Shown here: positions 35,771 through 45,164 of the stretch, piece after piece
Numbering within the stretch: the first letter of the stretch is position 1
Layout: every line of letters begins with the position of its first letter
Source: Cysteiniphilum sp. JM-1
GTDB taxonomy: Bacteria > Pseudomonadota > Gammaproteobacteria > Francisellales > Francisellaceae
Length of the DNA: 45,417 nucleotides
Reading direction: 5' to 3'
Assembly: GCF_008711525.1 (NCBI RefSeq)
Contig: NZ_VXKS01000021.1
Location: forward strand, 1 to 45,417
Notes under the pieces: generated by a model
What the model saw: only the letters and a program-made list of their open reading frames with translations
What the model was told of the DNA's origin: nothing
Databases searched by the model: none
Made by a program: the position numbers and the translations under genes

Positions 35771-36643
35771 ATGATCATGCAACAATCGACAGAATTTAAA
35801 AGCTTAAAGAATTTAGAAAACATAGAAAGCACAGCACAAGCTCAAACTCATCATAGTCAATTTGAAACTCAAGGGAGGGTGTTAAATTTGCCAAGTCAGC
35901 AGTACTTATCAGTAAAAAATCTTAACTTTTATTATGGTGACAGCAAGACATTGCATGATATTAATGCAAGCTTCGCGCAAAATAAAATTACCGCATTAAT
36001 TGGTCCATCAGGTTCTGGAAAGTCCACTTTGCTTAGAACATTAAATCGTATTTATGAGTTATACCCCAAGCAAAAAGCTACAGGTCAGATTTTGTTACAA
36101 GGGCAAAATGTCTTAGAAAAAAATATCGATTTGAATCAACTGCGCAAAGAAATTGGTATGGTTTTTCAAAAACCAACGCCTTTTCCCATGAGTATTTTTG
36201 ATAATATTGCTTTTGCCATTAAGTTGCATGAGAAGTTACCTAAGACTGAGTTGCAACAGCGCGTTGAGGAGGCATTAAAGCAAGCCGCTTTATGGGATGA
36301 GGTCAAAGATAAATTACAACAGCAAGGCACACGTCTTTCAGGTGGGCAACAGCAGCGATTGTGTATTGCACGTACATTGGCTGTGAAACCTAAAATTTTA
36401 TTACTAGATGAGCCAACATCGGCGCTTGATCCTATTTCCACCAAGAAGATAGAAGGGTTGCTTACAGCGTTAAAGGCTCAATATACGATCGTGATGGTGA
36501 CACATAATTTAAAGCAAGCTGAGCGCTTATCAGACAGTACGATGTTTATGATTAATGGCGAGCTTGTAGAGTATGCCCCAACTGATGTATTCTTTAACGC
36601 ACCTAAGGATCCACGAACGGTTGATTATATTCATAATGAATAG
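35771..36643 (+). CDS. pstB: Phosphate ABC transporter ATP-binding protein PstB
   Basis: 290 residues from the ATG at 35771, or 251 from a TTG at 35888. The first ~40 residues are polar and unlike PstB; conserved sequence starts at [13 protein letters not shown]. Walker [11 protein letters not shown]-loop [20 protein letters not shown], signature [16 protein letters not shown], Walker [13 protein letters not shown], switch [13 protein letters not shown]. It powers phosphate uptake. A strong AAGGGAGGG lies 8 bases before the TTG at 35888, giving a product close to the 257 residues of E. coli PstB, so that may be the main or a second start. Confidence 0.94.
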   Translation: MIMQQSTEFKSLKNLENIESTAQAQTHHSQFETQGRVLNLPSQQYLSVKNLNFYYGDSKTLHDINASFAQNKITALIGPSGSGKSTLLRTLNRIYELYPKQKATGQILLQGQNVLEKNIDLNQLRKEIGMVFQKPTPFPMSIFDNIAFAIKLHEKLPKTELQQRVEEALKQAALWDEVKDKLQQQGTRLSGGQQQRLCIARTLAVKPKILLLDEPTSALDPISTKKIEGLLTALKAQYTIVMVTHNLKQAERLSDSTMFMINGELVEYAPTDVFFNAPKDPRTVDYIHNE

Positions 36644-36682
36644 ATGAATAGTGGTTTAAACTTACAACATAAGGATAAATTA

Positions 36683-37750
36683 ATGAAGTTAGTAAAATTT
36701 AAGAAAACTGTATTGATTGGTGCTCTGGCAAGTAGTGCTATGGCTGTATTGGCATTATCAGGATGCAGCGAAAAAGCACATGAAAGTGATGGCAAGGCAG
36801 TGTCAAGTCAGTCAGTTATTATGGGCTCAGGTTCAAGTTTTATCTATCCTGCAATGTCACGTTGGGCAAATGAATATTATAATCAAACAGGTGTTAAAAT
36901 TAATTACCAACCAATTGGTTCAGGTGGCGGGCAGCGCCAGATTTTTGCAGGCACGGTTAACTTTGCAGCATCAGATGAGCCACTAAATAATGCTGAGCTT
37001 AGTAAGTACAATTTATTACAATTCCCTGCAATTGTTGGCGGTATTGTGCCTGTGATTAATGTTCAGGGTATTAAGACAAATGAGCTTGTCCTAAGTGGTC
37101 AAGTATTAGCAGATATTTATTTAGGGAAAATCCAATATTGGAATGATCCAGCGATTGTCGCGTTAAATCCAAAGCTTAAGTTACCACATAGTGCGATTAT
37201 CACGGTACATCGCGCAGATGGCTCAGGGACAACTTATAACTTTACGCAATACTTAGCATCAGTTAACCCTGTATGGCAGAAACAAGTTGGTGTTGATACT
37301 TCAGTGCAATGGCCGGTAGGTATTGGTGCTAAAGGTAACCAAGGCGTGGCAGCACAAGTGCAGCAAGTGGATGATAGTATCGGCTATGTCGAGTATGCCT
37401 ATGCCAAAACCGCGAATATCCCAACCGTTAAACTGATTAATCAAAGTGGTCAAACAGTAACTGCTGATTTAAATAGTTTTGCAAGTGCCGCAAAGTATGC
37501 ATCATGGCAGGCAAAGGATAATTATAATCTGCTCTTGGTAAATCAACCTGGCAATAACAGCTGGCCAATTGTTGCAACGACTTTTGTTTTGTTACCTGAG
37601 AAAGCAAAGCAGGGGATCAATCAAGATATTAAGCAATTCTTTACGTTTGCTTATTCTGAGCAAGGTGACAAGATTGCTCAAAAACTTGATTATGTCGGTA
37701 TCCCACAAAATGTTGTTGCAGGCATTAAAGTTTATTGGGATAAAGTCTAG
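36683..37750 (+). CDS. pstS: Phosphate-binding lipoprotein PstS
   Basis: 355 residues from the ATG at 36683, which has AAGGA eight bases upstream and gives a proper signal peptide; an in-frame ATG at 36644 abuts pstB. Lipobox ALSGC with Cys28, so it is membrane-anchored rather than free in the periplasm as in E. coli. Phosphate-site motifs: MGSGSSFIYPAMSRWA, FAASDEPL, and HRADGSGTTYNFTQYL. It delivers phosphate to PstCA. It is the last pst gene, whereas pstS is first in most operons; phoU is not present here. Confidence 0.95.
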   Translation: MKLVKFKKTVLIGALASSAMAVLALSGCSEKAHESDGKAVSSQSVIMGSGSSFIYPAMSRWANEYYNQTGVKINYQPIGSGGGQRQIFAGTVNFAASDEPLNNAELSKYNLLQFPAIVGGIVPVINVQGIKTNELVLSGQVLADIYLGKIQYWNDPAIVALNPKLKLPHSAIITVHRADGSGTTYNFTQYLASVNPVWQKQVGVDTSVQWPVGIGAKGNQGVAAQVQQVDDSIGYVEYAYAKTANIPTVKLINQSGQTVTADLNSFASAAKYASWQAKDNYNLLLVNQPGNNSWPIVATTFVLLPEKAKQGINQDIKQFFTFAYSEQGDKIAQKLDYVGIPQNVVAGIKVYWDKV

Positions 37751-37850
37751 AAATTTACGGCATAAGCATAACGAGGCTTGAAATTCATAAACGGATTTAT
37801 AAAATAAGGACCGTTAACTATATGAAGTTTTTAAAGCCTTAGGAGGGTTT

Positions 37851-38807
37851 ATGCCGGTATATCAGGATTTTGAAAGTTTATTAGCGTATTTAGATGCGCG
37901 TATTGTTGGGCAACGCGCTTTGACAAAGCGCCTTCTAATTGCCTTATTATCATCAGGACATTTATTGGTTGAGGGCGCGCCTGGTCTTGCTAAAACCACG
38001 GCAATCAAAACCTTAGCTGAATGTATTGAATGTTCATATCATCGTATTCAATTCACCCCTGATTTATTACCTGCTGATTTAACAGGCACTGAGATTTATA
38101 TTCCTGAGCGCCAAAGCTTTGAGTTTCAAACCGGTCCCTTGTTTCATAATTTATTGCTAGCAGATGAGATCAATCGCGCACCGGCTAAAGTGCAATCAGC
38201 ACTATTAGAGGCAATGGGTGAGAAGCAGATTACCATTGGCAAACAAACCTATCCATTGCCTGATTTATTCTTAGTGATGGCAACGCAAAATCCGATTGAG
38301 CAAGAGGGAACTTACCCTTTACCCGAGGCGCAATTGGATCGCTTTATGCTGCATGTTAAAATCGGCTATCCAGATGCAGCAATGGAAAAAGAAATTTTAG
38401 CATTAAATCGTGGCAATCGTTCAGTGAACTTGCAAAAGCCACCGCTAATAACACAAGATCAAATATTTACAGCGCAACAACAAGTGTTAGATCTGCATGT
38501 TTCTAGTGCCGTTGAGGAGTACATGATTCAGTTGGTATTAGCCACACGTGATGCCGCGAAATACAATGAAGATTTAGCTAAATGGATTCGTTTTGGGGTA
38601 AGTCCACGTGGCACGATTGCACTTGAGCGCGCGGCACGTGCGCATGCTTGGCTTAATGCAGAAGACTATGTGTCACCTCATGATGTGCATGCGGTGATTC
38701 ATGAGGTATTAAGGCATAGGATATTGCTAAGCTTTGAAGCTGAAGTTGATAATATTACCAGTGATGATGTGATTGATGCACTTTTAAAAGCCGTGCCGAT
38801 TCCATAA
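37851..38807 (+). CDS. MoxR-family AAA+ ATPase
   Basis: 318 residues. Walker A GAPGLAKTT (42-50), Walker B LLLADEINRAPAKVQSALLEAM (Asp105, Glu106), sensor ATQNPIEQEGTYPLPEAQLDRF, sensor 2 in SPRGTIALERAARA. MoxR ATPases act with VWA-domain proteins as chaperone-like assembly or maturation factors. A perfect AGGAGGG at 37841-37847 precedes the ATG. It starts a seven-gene cluster, 100 bases after pstS with no clear terminator between, so some read-through from the Pho-controlled promoter is possible. Confidence 0.94.
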   Translation: MPVYQDFESLLAYLDARIVGQRALTKRLLIALLSSGHLLVEGAPGLAKTTAIKTLAECIECSYHRIQFTPDLLPADLTGTEIYIPERQSFEFQTGPLFHNLLLADEINRAPAKVQSALLEAMGEKQITIGKQTYPLPDLFLVMATQNPIEQEGTYPLPEAQLDRFMLHVKIGYPDAAMEKEILALNRGNRSVNLQKPPLITQDQIFTAQQQVLDLHVSSAVEEYMIQLVLATRDAAKYNEDLAKWIRFGVSPRGTIALERAARAHAWLNAEDYVSPHDVHAVIHEVLRHRILLSFEAEVDNITSDDVIDALLKAVPIP

Positions 38808-38827
38808 GTGGAAGAGGGGAAACGCTC

Positions 38828-39757
38828 ATGAGTTTAAAAAACACAAGTGATCAACAAGGTATAACGGCAGATATTAATGAATTATTGAGTTTGCGTTTTC
38901 AGGCGCAAAATATTCAATTTTTTAATAGTCAACGGGTTAATACCAATCAGGTCGGTCAACATGTCTCACGCGCCAGAGGGCGAGGAATGGACTTTGAAGA
39001 GGTCCGGCATTACCAGCCAGGTGATGATATTCGTTTAATGCATTGGCCGTTAACTGCGCGCTTAGGCAAACCCTATACCAAAGTGTATAAGGAAGAAAGA
39101 GAACGAGCGATTTATTTTATCGTCGATCAAACCGCATCGATGCAATTTGGAACGCGCGTTTGTTTTAAAAGTGTACTAGCCGCTAAGGTATGTGCATTAT
39201 TAGGTTGGGCAGCATTGAATCATCATGAACAAGTCGGTGGTGTGGTATTTGCCGATGAAGGTTTATATCAGTTAACACCAGCACGTAGTCGCACGCATTT
39301 ATTGAAGTTTTTCAAATGCCTGAGTGACCCAGATAATATGCTAAGACCATCAAATAGTCATTCAATGGCAATGACACTGAAGAATCTATCAAAAACACTT
39401 AAAAGTGGCAGTGTTGTGATTGTGATCAGTGACTTTGTGCATTTTGATGATGAAGCTGAACAGTATTTGAAATTAATTAATCGCAAGAGTGAGATCATCC
39501 AAGTATTTACTTATGATCCATTAGAAGCGAGTTTACCTGATAGGGGGCAATACTGCTTTAGTGATGGGCAGTTGCATTTCTTGGAGCTAAATGCCGCGGA
39601 CAAAGATGTGCATAAGCGCTATGCCGAGCCATTTAATCAGCGCCTAGATAGGGTCAAAGCACTATCAAGCAAATATAATATGCAGTTTGTCGCATTAGCA
39701 ACGAATGATGATGTGGTTAAAACCTTGAATCATGGAGTAATGCGCTATGGCTACTGA
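38828..39757 (+). CDS. DUF58-domain protein of the MoxR/Bat cluster
   Basis: 309 residues. The DUF58 signature is RARGRGMDFEEVRHYQPGDDIRLMHWPLTARLGKPYTKVYKEERE. It is followed by a VWA-like half with a MIDAS-type start, FIVDQTASMQFG (Asp-x-Thr-x-Ser), and VVIVISDFVHFDD. No membrane span. It probably works as the partner of MoxR; the target is unknown. The next gene starts 11 bases before its stop. Confidence 0.92.
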   Translation: MSLKNTSDQQGITADINELLSLRFQAQNIQFFNSQRVNTNQVGQHVSRARGRGMDFEEVRHYQPGDDIRLMHWPLTARLGKPYTKVYKEERERAIYFIVDQTASMQFGTRVCFKSVLAAKVCALLGWAALNHHEQVGGVVFADEGLYQLTPARSRTHLLKFFKCLSDPDNMLRPSNSHSMAMTLKNLSKTLKSGSVVIVISDFVHFDDEAEQYLKLINRKSEIIQVFTYDPLEASLPDRGQYCFSDGQLHFLELNAADKDVHKRYAEPFNQRLDRVKALSSKYNMQFVALATNDDVVKTLNHGVMRYGY

Positions 39758-40217
39758 TGTATTAGCGGGGCTAAAAGACATTCATCTTCCGCCTGCGGTA
39801 TCGATTTGGCCTCTGGCAGTGGGTTGGTATATTTTGGCTGTTATTATCTTAGTTGTGATTGCGTTGTTGATATGGTTCTTAGCCAAAAAGATTAAGGGAT
39901 ACCGTCACAAGCAAACAATAATAAAGATGTTTGATCAAACGATACAAGCTACTCAGTCAGAAAAACCACAGGCTTTTATATCAGAGGTTTCTATTTTTAT
40001 AAAGCGAGTTATTATGCAAGAGCTTAAAGTGGATAATGCACATCTATACTTTGATGAAGATTGGTTGAAGTTTCTGGATCAGCAGCTTAAAACAGATGAT
40101 TTTAGTCAAGGTGATGGGCGTTTATTATTAGATAGCTATAGATTAAAAGAAGTCAGTATTGATGAGCAGCAAGCGCTCATTATATTAACGAAAAAATGGT
40201 TAAGGAAAGTGTTATGA
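39747..40217 (+). CDS. DUF4381-domain membrane protein
   Basis: 156 residues. The head GLKDIHLPPAVSIWPLAVGWYIL is the typical DUF4381 start ('L.di..P..v...P.a.gw..l'), followed by one membrane span (~21-48) and a helical cytoplasmic domain containing YFDEDWLKFLDQQ. It sits in the standard place between the DUF58 and BatA genes and overlaps both (11 bases upstream, 4 bases downstream). Confidence 0.88.
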   Translation: MATDVLAGLKDIHLPPAVSIWPLAVGWYILAVIILVVIALLIWFLAKKIKGYRHKQTIIKMFDQTIQATQSEKPQAFISEVSIFIKRVIMQELKVDNAHLYFDEDWLKFLDQQLKTDDFSQGDGRLLLDSYRLKEVSIDEQQALIILTKKWLRKVL

Positions 40218-41221
40218 TGACCATCGCTTATCCTTGGATTTTTGTTTTACTCTTATTACCTATTATCTTTCGTTTTGTGTTACCAAGGATAAACAATAGT
40301 GATGCAAAAAAAGGGCTTAAGATTCCGTTTTATACCTCATTGCAACAAACAATGGCTGAAGGTGAGGCTAAACGAACACTTCATTTGTCATGGTTTAAAT
40401 ATTTGTTACTTATCATTTGGTTCTTATTGGTCGTTTCAGGCGCTGGTGTGCAATGGTTAGGTGCGCCATTAACTTTGCCACAAACAGGTCGTGATTTGAT
40501 GTTGGCAGTTGATTTATCAGGCAGTATGCGTACACCAGATATGATGGTCAATGGCAAGGCTGAGTCAAGGATTGATTTGGTGAAAACGGTTGCCAATGAG
40601 TTTATTCAAAAGCGAGAAGGCGATCGTTTGGGACTTATCTTATTTGGTTCTAAACCTTATTTGCAAACGCCATTAACCTTTGATCGCAAAACCGTTGGAC
40701 AAATGCTTAATGATGCGACCGTCGGTATTGCGGGCATTCAAACGGCAATAGGTGATGCAATTGGTCTTGCGATTAAGCAATTGATGCATTATCCCAAACA
40801 ATCACGCGCGCTTATTCTTTTGACCGATGGTGGCAATAACGCCGGTGTTATTGATCCTGATACGGCAGCTAAGCTTGCCAAAGATGAGCATATCAAAATT
40901 TACACCATTGGTTTGGGCGCAAAGCAGATGACGATGCAGACGATGTTTGGTCCACAAGTTGTTAATCCATCAAGTGATTTGGATATTGATGGCTTGAAAA
41001 AAATTGCCCAGATGACCGGTGGTGAGTTCTTCCGTGCTGAAGATGGTAAAGAGTTGCAAGCGATTTATAATAAAATTAATCAGTTGGAGCCGGTGAAATC
41101 CGATAAAATCACCATTCGTCCGATAACACCATTTTATCCCTGGACTTTGGGAGCTGCGATGATCTTAAGCTTTATTTTGGCATTGTTATGGGTTAAAAGA
41201 AGTCAAAGGAGTGTCATATGA
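40214..41221 (+). CDS. VWA-domain membrane protein BatA-like
   Basis: 335 residues from the ATG at 40214, in an ATGA overlap with the preceding stop. Membrane spans near 5-23, 60-80 and at the C-terminus (ILSFILALLWVKR) hold a periplasmic or cytoplasmic von Willebrand A domain. Its metal site is intact: Asp100-x-Ser102-x-Ser104 (VDLSGSM), Thr in LQTPLTFD, Asp in LLTDGGNN. BatA was named for Bacteroides aerotolerance; the exact function is not settled. The start of batB overlaps its stop. Confidence 0.92.
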   Translation: MMTIAYPWIFVLLLLPIIFRFVLPRINNSDAKKGLKIPFYTSLQQTMAEGEAKRTLHLSWFKYLLLIIWFLLVVSGAGVQWLGAPLTLPQTGRDLMLAVDLSGSMRTPDMMVNGKAESRIDLVKTVANEFIQKREGDRLGLILFGSKPYLQTPLTFDRKTVGQMLNDATVGIAGIQTAIGDAIGLAIKQLMHYPKQSRALILLTDGGNNAGVIDPDTAAKLAKDEHIKIYTIGLGAKQMTMQTMFGPQVVNPSSDLDIDGLKKIAQMTGGEFFRAEDGKELQAIYNKINQLEPVKSDKITIRPITPFYPWTLGAAMILSFILALLWVKRSQRSVI

Positions 41222-42240
41222 GTTCCATCGATTTCCACTTATTTAATTCATTTCACTTTTTACGTCCGTGGTGGTTCTTGTTGATCATTCCAGCGATTGT
41301 TCTACTCATTATGATCTTAAGAGTCAAGAGCAGTGGCAATAACTGGAGTGCGCATTGTGATCCACACTTATTAAAGCACCTATTAGTCGGGCAGCAGGCA
41401 CGTAAAACTCGGATGTTACCAGTGATGATTTTCTTATTGTGGTGTATTGGCATTGTTGCATTGGCAGGACCAACATGGTCACAGTACCCGCAACCGGTTT
41501 ATCAAAAGGTGGCAGCACGTGTGATTGCCTTAGATGTCTCTCAAACCATGAATGCTAATGATGTGCCGCCTACGCGTTTAGAGCGAGCACGCTTTAAGGT
41601 GTTGGATTTACTTAAATCGATTAAAGAGGGGCAAACAGGAATGATCGTATTTTCGAGTGAGCCCTTTGTGGTATCGCCCTTGACGGCTGATAGCAATACG
41701 ATTGCTAATATGGTGCCCTCACTGGATTCAAGCGTTGTACCCATTGCTGGTGATAATATCCAAAAAGCATTAGTAGAATCAGCAAAACTCATCAAACAGG
41801 CGGGATTTGCTCACGGTCAGATTGTTTTAGTTACTGATAGTACACCGTCACCTGCAGCATTAAGAGAATCTAAAAACCTAGCAAAAGAGGGTATTAAAAC
41901 GTCTGTATTAGCGATTGGTACAGCACAAGGTGGACCAATCAAAAATAGCGATGGCGGTTTTGTTACTGATAAAAAGGGACAAATTGTATTTGCTAATATG
42001 AATGCTACTGAATTGCAAACACTTGCAAGCTTAGGTGATGGGCAATTTAGCTTAATTACCGATAATGATCAGGATGTCACAAAAATGCTAAGCCATGATG
42101 GTGATGGCAAGACACAAAAAACAGAAGCACAAAAAGCCAATGCATTGTGGAAAGATGAAGGACATTGGTTTATTTGGTTATTGATTATTGTGGTGGCATT
42201 GATTGCACGAAAAGGTTGGTTGGAGAGAGTATGTCGGTAA
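41218..42240 (+). CDS. VWA-domain membrane protein BatB-like
   Basis: 340 residues with the same plan as BatA: two N-terminal spans (18-34, 67-84), a VWA domain, and a C-terminal span (WFIWLLIIVVALIARKG). The metal site differs: Asp106-x-Ser108-x-Thr110 (LDVSQTM) and the third loop reads VTDSTP in place of TDG. Thr can still bind the metal, but affinity may differ from BatA. ATGA overlap with batA; batC begins before its stop. Confidence 0.92.
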   Translation: MSSIDFHLFNSFHFLRPWWFLLIIPAIVLLIMILRVKSSGNNWSAHCDPHLLKHLLVGQQARKTRMLPVMIFLLWCIGIVALAGPTWSQYPQPVYQKVAARVIALDVSQTMNANDVPPTRLERARFKVLDLLKSIKEGQTGMIVFSSEPFVVSPLTADSNTIANMVPSLDSSVVPIAGDNIQKALVESAKLIKQAGFAHGQIVLVTDSTPSPAALRESKNLAKEGIKTSVLAIGTAQGGPIKNSDGGFVTDKKGQIVFANMNATELQTLASLGDGQFSLITDNDQDVTKMLSHDGDGKTQKTEAQKANALWKDEGHWFIWLLIIVVALIARKGWLERVCR

Positions 42241-43328
42241 AACGTATCAGTGGGGTTGTCGTGTTATTATTGCCGACACTGTTGTTGGCAAACACCTGGC
42301 AGGATCTGTGGTTGAATAAAAATCAACAGGCTGAGAACTTATTTAATGAGCACAAAAACAAAGAAGCAGCAGCGATGTTTAGTGATAGTCGCTGGCAAGG
42401 TGCGGCATTGTATCGTGCTCAAGATTATAAAGCAGCATTAAGTGCTTTTGAGAAAGATAACTCGGCAGTTGGGCTCTATAATCAGGGCAATGCTTTAGCG
42501 CAATTGCATGAATATCAAAAAGCAATAGCAGCATATAAAGCGGCTTTAGCCAAAAAAAGCGACTTTGCTGACGCTAAAGCGAACCTTGAGTATATTGAGA
42601 ATTTATTAAAGCAACAACAGCAACAAAATAATCAGCAAAAGCAGGATCAGAAAAATTCTCAAAATAAAGAGAATAAAGATCAGCAGAATAAACAACAGAA
42701 TACGAAAAACAGTCAAAACAATCAAAATAATAAGCAAGATCAAAAAGATCAAAGTCAGCAGGGTCAACAAAATAGTGATCAGAAAAATCAGCAAGATGAA
42801 CAAAGTAATAAAAATAATCAGAATCAAAAAGATCAACAAAATCAACAAGATCAGTCACATGCTAATCAACAACAGAGTGATAAAGATAGTCAAAGAAATG
42901 AGCAAAATAAGAAAAATGAGCAGAGTCAAAGTGATCGTAGCAATGATCAACAGAATATAGATCAGCAGCAAGAGCAAAGAAAACAAAAAGGTCAAAACGG
43001 TCAAAAAGAGCAACAAGATAATAAATCATCGACTGAAAACACTCAAAGTGCTCAAAGTGAGAAAAACAAAGATAATGATAAAAATCAAAAAGATGAACGT
43101 TCTCAGGCATTAGCAAAAGAGAAAGACAAAGACAAAGAAGATGATCATGATCCGTCACAAAAGGTAGCGGTTTCAAGTGCCCAAGCGCGTGAAGATGCAC
43201 TGCGTCAGAAGAAGGTTGATGCCATTTTGTCACAGATTCCAGATGACCCAGGTGGATTATTGAAGCAGAAATTCTTAAGAGATTATGAGCGACGTCAAAC
43301 CTCGCAAAATGGAGGGAATAATGATTAG
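42231..43328 (+). CDS. TPR protein BatC-like with long Gln/Asn-rich tract
   Basis: 365 residues from the ATG at 42231 (GGAGAG upstream). Signal sequence (VVVLLLPTLLLA), TPR-like repeats at about 33-125 (AGLYNQGN-type helices: GLYNQGNALAQLHEYQKAIAAYKAAL), then about 180 residues made almost only of Gln, Asn, Lys, Asp, Ser and Glu (~127-306), then a conserved tail (ILSQIPDDPGGLLKQKFLRDY) typical of BatC. Such a tail after a polar linker is usual, but this linker is long. It probably bridges BatA/BatB and BatD at the periplasmic face. Confidence 0.9.
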   Translation: MSVKRISGVVVLLLPTLLLANTWQDLWLNKNQQAENLFNEHKNKEAAAMFSDSRWQGAALYRAQDYKAALSAFEKDNSAVGLYNQGNALAQLHEYQKAIAAYKAALAKKSDFADAKANLEYIENLLKQQQQQNNQQKQDQKNSQNKENKDQQNKQQNTKNSQNNQNNKQDQKDQSQQGQQNSDQKNQQDEQSNKNNQNQKDQQNQQDQSHANQQQSDKDSQRNEQNKKNEQSQSDRSNDQQNIDQQQEQRKQKGQNGQKEQQDNKSSTENTQSAQSEKNKDNDKNQKDERSQALAKEKDKDKEDDHDPSQKVAVSSAQAREDALRQKKVDAILSQIPDDPGGLLKQKFLRDYERRQTSQNGGNND

Positions 43329-45042
43329 ATTTATCAGCAGAATAAATAAGACATACAAAATGGAAAAAATCAAAAGAACAATCAGCATTCTTATACTTAT
43401 ACCTGCTTTATTTATGTTTATGGTGCAATCATTGCATGCTGCGGTGTCTGCATCAGTTGATCGCACACAGGTGGCAGATGGTGAAAGTTTGACATTAACG
43501 ATTAAGCTTGATGATATGAATGAACAACCTGATTTGGCGCCATTGAAGCAGGACTTTGATGTTTATGGTACCAGCACCAGTAGTCAGACCAGCGTTATTA
43601 ATGGCAAAAGCACGTCGGATATTTCGTATATTGTGACTTTATTACCTAAAAAAACTGGAAACATCACCATTCCAGCGTTAACTGTTGGTAGTGAGCAAAC
43701 CAAGCCATTGACAATTGCGGTAACTAAAGCAGCACAAGGAGCTCATGGTAAACAAACGGCAAATGTCTTTTTGGATGCGTCTCTTTCAAGTGATAGTGCG
43801 TACGTTAACACACCTGTGCTCTACACCTTGAAACTATATTATGCAGAGCCATTGTCTAATTTAAGTATGCAGCCACTGCAATTAGCGAATGCAACGATTG
43901 AGCCTTTTGGCAAAAATAGCCAATATCAAGCACAACAAAATGGCAAAACCTATAATGTGGTTGAGCAACAGTTTTTAATTACAGCCAGTCAAGCGGGTGA
44001 GATTACTATTCCACAAAGCATCATTCAGGCAGCGGTTTTACAAAACAATCCCAATTCATTTTTTGCCATGCAAAGTGCTAAGCCAATATTGGTGAAGTCA
44101 AATCCATTAACGTTGCATGTGAAGCCAATTCCTCAAAATGTTGACATTAATGATTGGTTGCCTGCCAATTCAGCTACGTTAAAAGACAGTTGGTCAAGTG
44201 ATTCCAATGAGCTAACTGTTGGCGAGCCAGTAACGCGCACGATTGTATTAACGGCAACAGGTGTAGAAGCAGCTAGTTTACCTAATTTAACCTTTCCACA
44301 TGCTGATAGTGTGAATGCATATCCAGATAAAGCGCAAAGCAAAGATTATGTAGAGAATAACCTACCTGCAGCAAGTAAAGTCTTTAAGGTTGCTTATATC
44401 CCAACTGAGAAGGGTGTTATTGAGTTTCCAAAGATTGCAGTGCATTGGTTTGATGTGAAATCACAGACCATGCAAACAGCCATTTTGCCCGCCCAAACCT
44501 TTAAAGTATTATCAGGCAAAGTGGTAACACCTGTGCAAAACAGTGCGATAAATTCAGCTTCTGCAGCACAGCCAGCAAAGACAGTCATTAAGGTAGTACA
44601 TAGCAAACTATGGATGGTGTTAGCGATTATCTTTGCGATCTTATGGTTAGTTACATTGATTGTATTGCTTATGGTTATTAGCAAGTTTAGATCTAAGAAA
44701 GTATCACTAACTTCAGATAAACAAACATCAATTGAAAAGCCGGATATCAATCAGGCGCTTAAAGATATTAAAAAAGCATGTGATCATAAGGATCTAGTCG
44801 CTGTCAATCATGCAATTGTCTCTTGGGGTAATGCTTTATTCAATCAAAGCTTTTACAGTGCAATGGATGTTGCTTCTGTTGTTGATGATAAAGCGCTTAA
44901 GCTAATGCTTACTGCTATAAACAAAGCGCTATATGCTAAAGGTGAGTTTGTGGAATATAGTGAATTGTATCAACATATCAAATCATACAAGATCATGAGT
45001 GATAAAGATCAAGAAGTATTGGCGTCATTTTATCCAAAGTAG
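43321..45042 (+). CDS. BatD-like oxygen-tolerance membrane protein
   Basis: 573 residues from the ATG at 43321, chosen for its GGAGGG site; it overlaps batC by 8 bases. Signal sequence ending near VQSLHAAVSA, then tandem Ig-like beta domains (VDRTQVADGESLTLTIKLDD; LLPKKTGNITIPAL; ASLSSDSAYVNTPVLYTLKLYY) typical of BatD, one span (LWMVLAIIFAILWLVTLIVLL) and a cytoplasmic helical tail (INQALKDIKKACDHKDL). Expected periplasmic scaffold of the Bat complex. Last gene of the cluster. Confidence 0.92.
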   Translation: MIRFISRINKTYKMEKIKRTISILILIPALFMFMVQSLHAAVSASVDRTQVADGESLTLTIKLDDMNEQPDLAPLKQDFDVYGTSTSSQTSVINGKSTSDISYIVTLLPKKTGNITIPALTVGSEQTKPLTIAVTKAAQGAHGKQTANVFLDASLSSDSAYVNTPVLYTLKLYYAEPLSNLSMQPLQLANATIEPFGKNSQYQAQQNGKTYNVVEQQFLITASQAGEITIPQSIIQAAVLQNNPNSFFAMQSAKPILVKSNPLTLHVKPIPQNVDINDWLPANSATLKDSWSSDSNELTVGEPVTRTIVLTATGVEAASLPNLTFPHADSVNAYPDKAQSKDYVENNLPAASKVFKVAYIPTEKGVIEFPKIAVHWFDVKSQTMQTAILPAQTFKVLSGKVVTPVQNSAINSASAAQPAKTVIKVVHSKLWMVLAIIFAILWLVTLIVLLMVISKFRSKKVSLTSDKQTSIEKPDINQALKDIKKACDHKDLVAVNHAIVSWGNALFNQSFYSAMDVASVVDDKALKLMLTAINKALYAKGEFVEYSELYQHIKSYKIMSDKDQEVLASFYPK

Positions 45043-45164
45043 ATCTTGTAAATCTGTATTTTTTTTACACGAAAATTTGCTATAAAAAGATATCTTTTTA
45101 TGTGGGGTATCAATAATATTTTGCGGGTAGCATTATTTTTATCTGATTATTGAGTATGAATAAC

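Noticed and set aside
37751-37850. AACGG...CCGTT pair between pstS and moxR as a terminator
   Set aside because: A 5-bp stem, 16-base loop and no T-run are too weak.
42574-42858. Long open frames on the minus strand opposite the Gln/Asn-rich part of batC
   Set aside because: They translate to Leu/Ile/Phe or Asp/Tyr-rich nonsense, the mirror of a CAA/AAT/GAT-biased tract, and lack ribosome sites.
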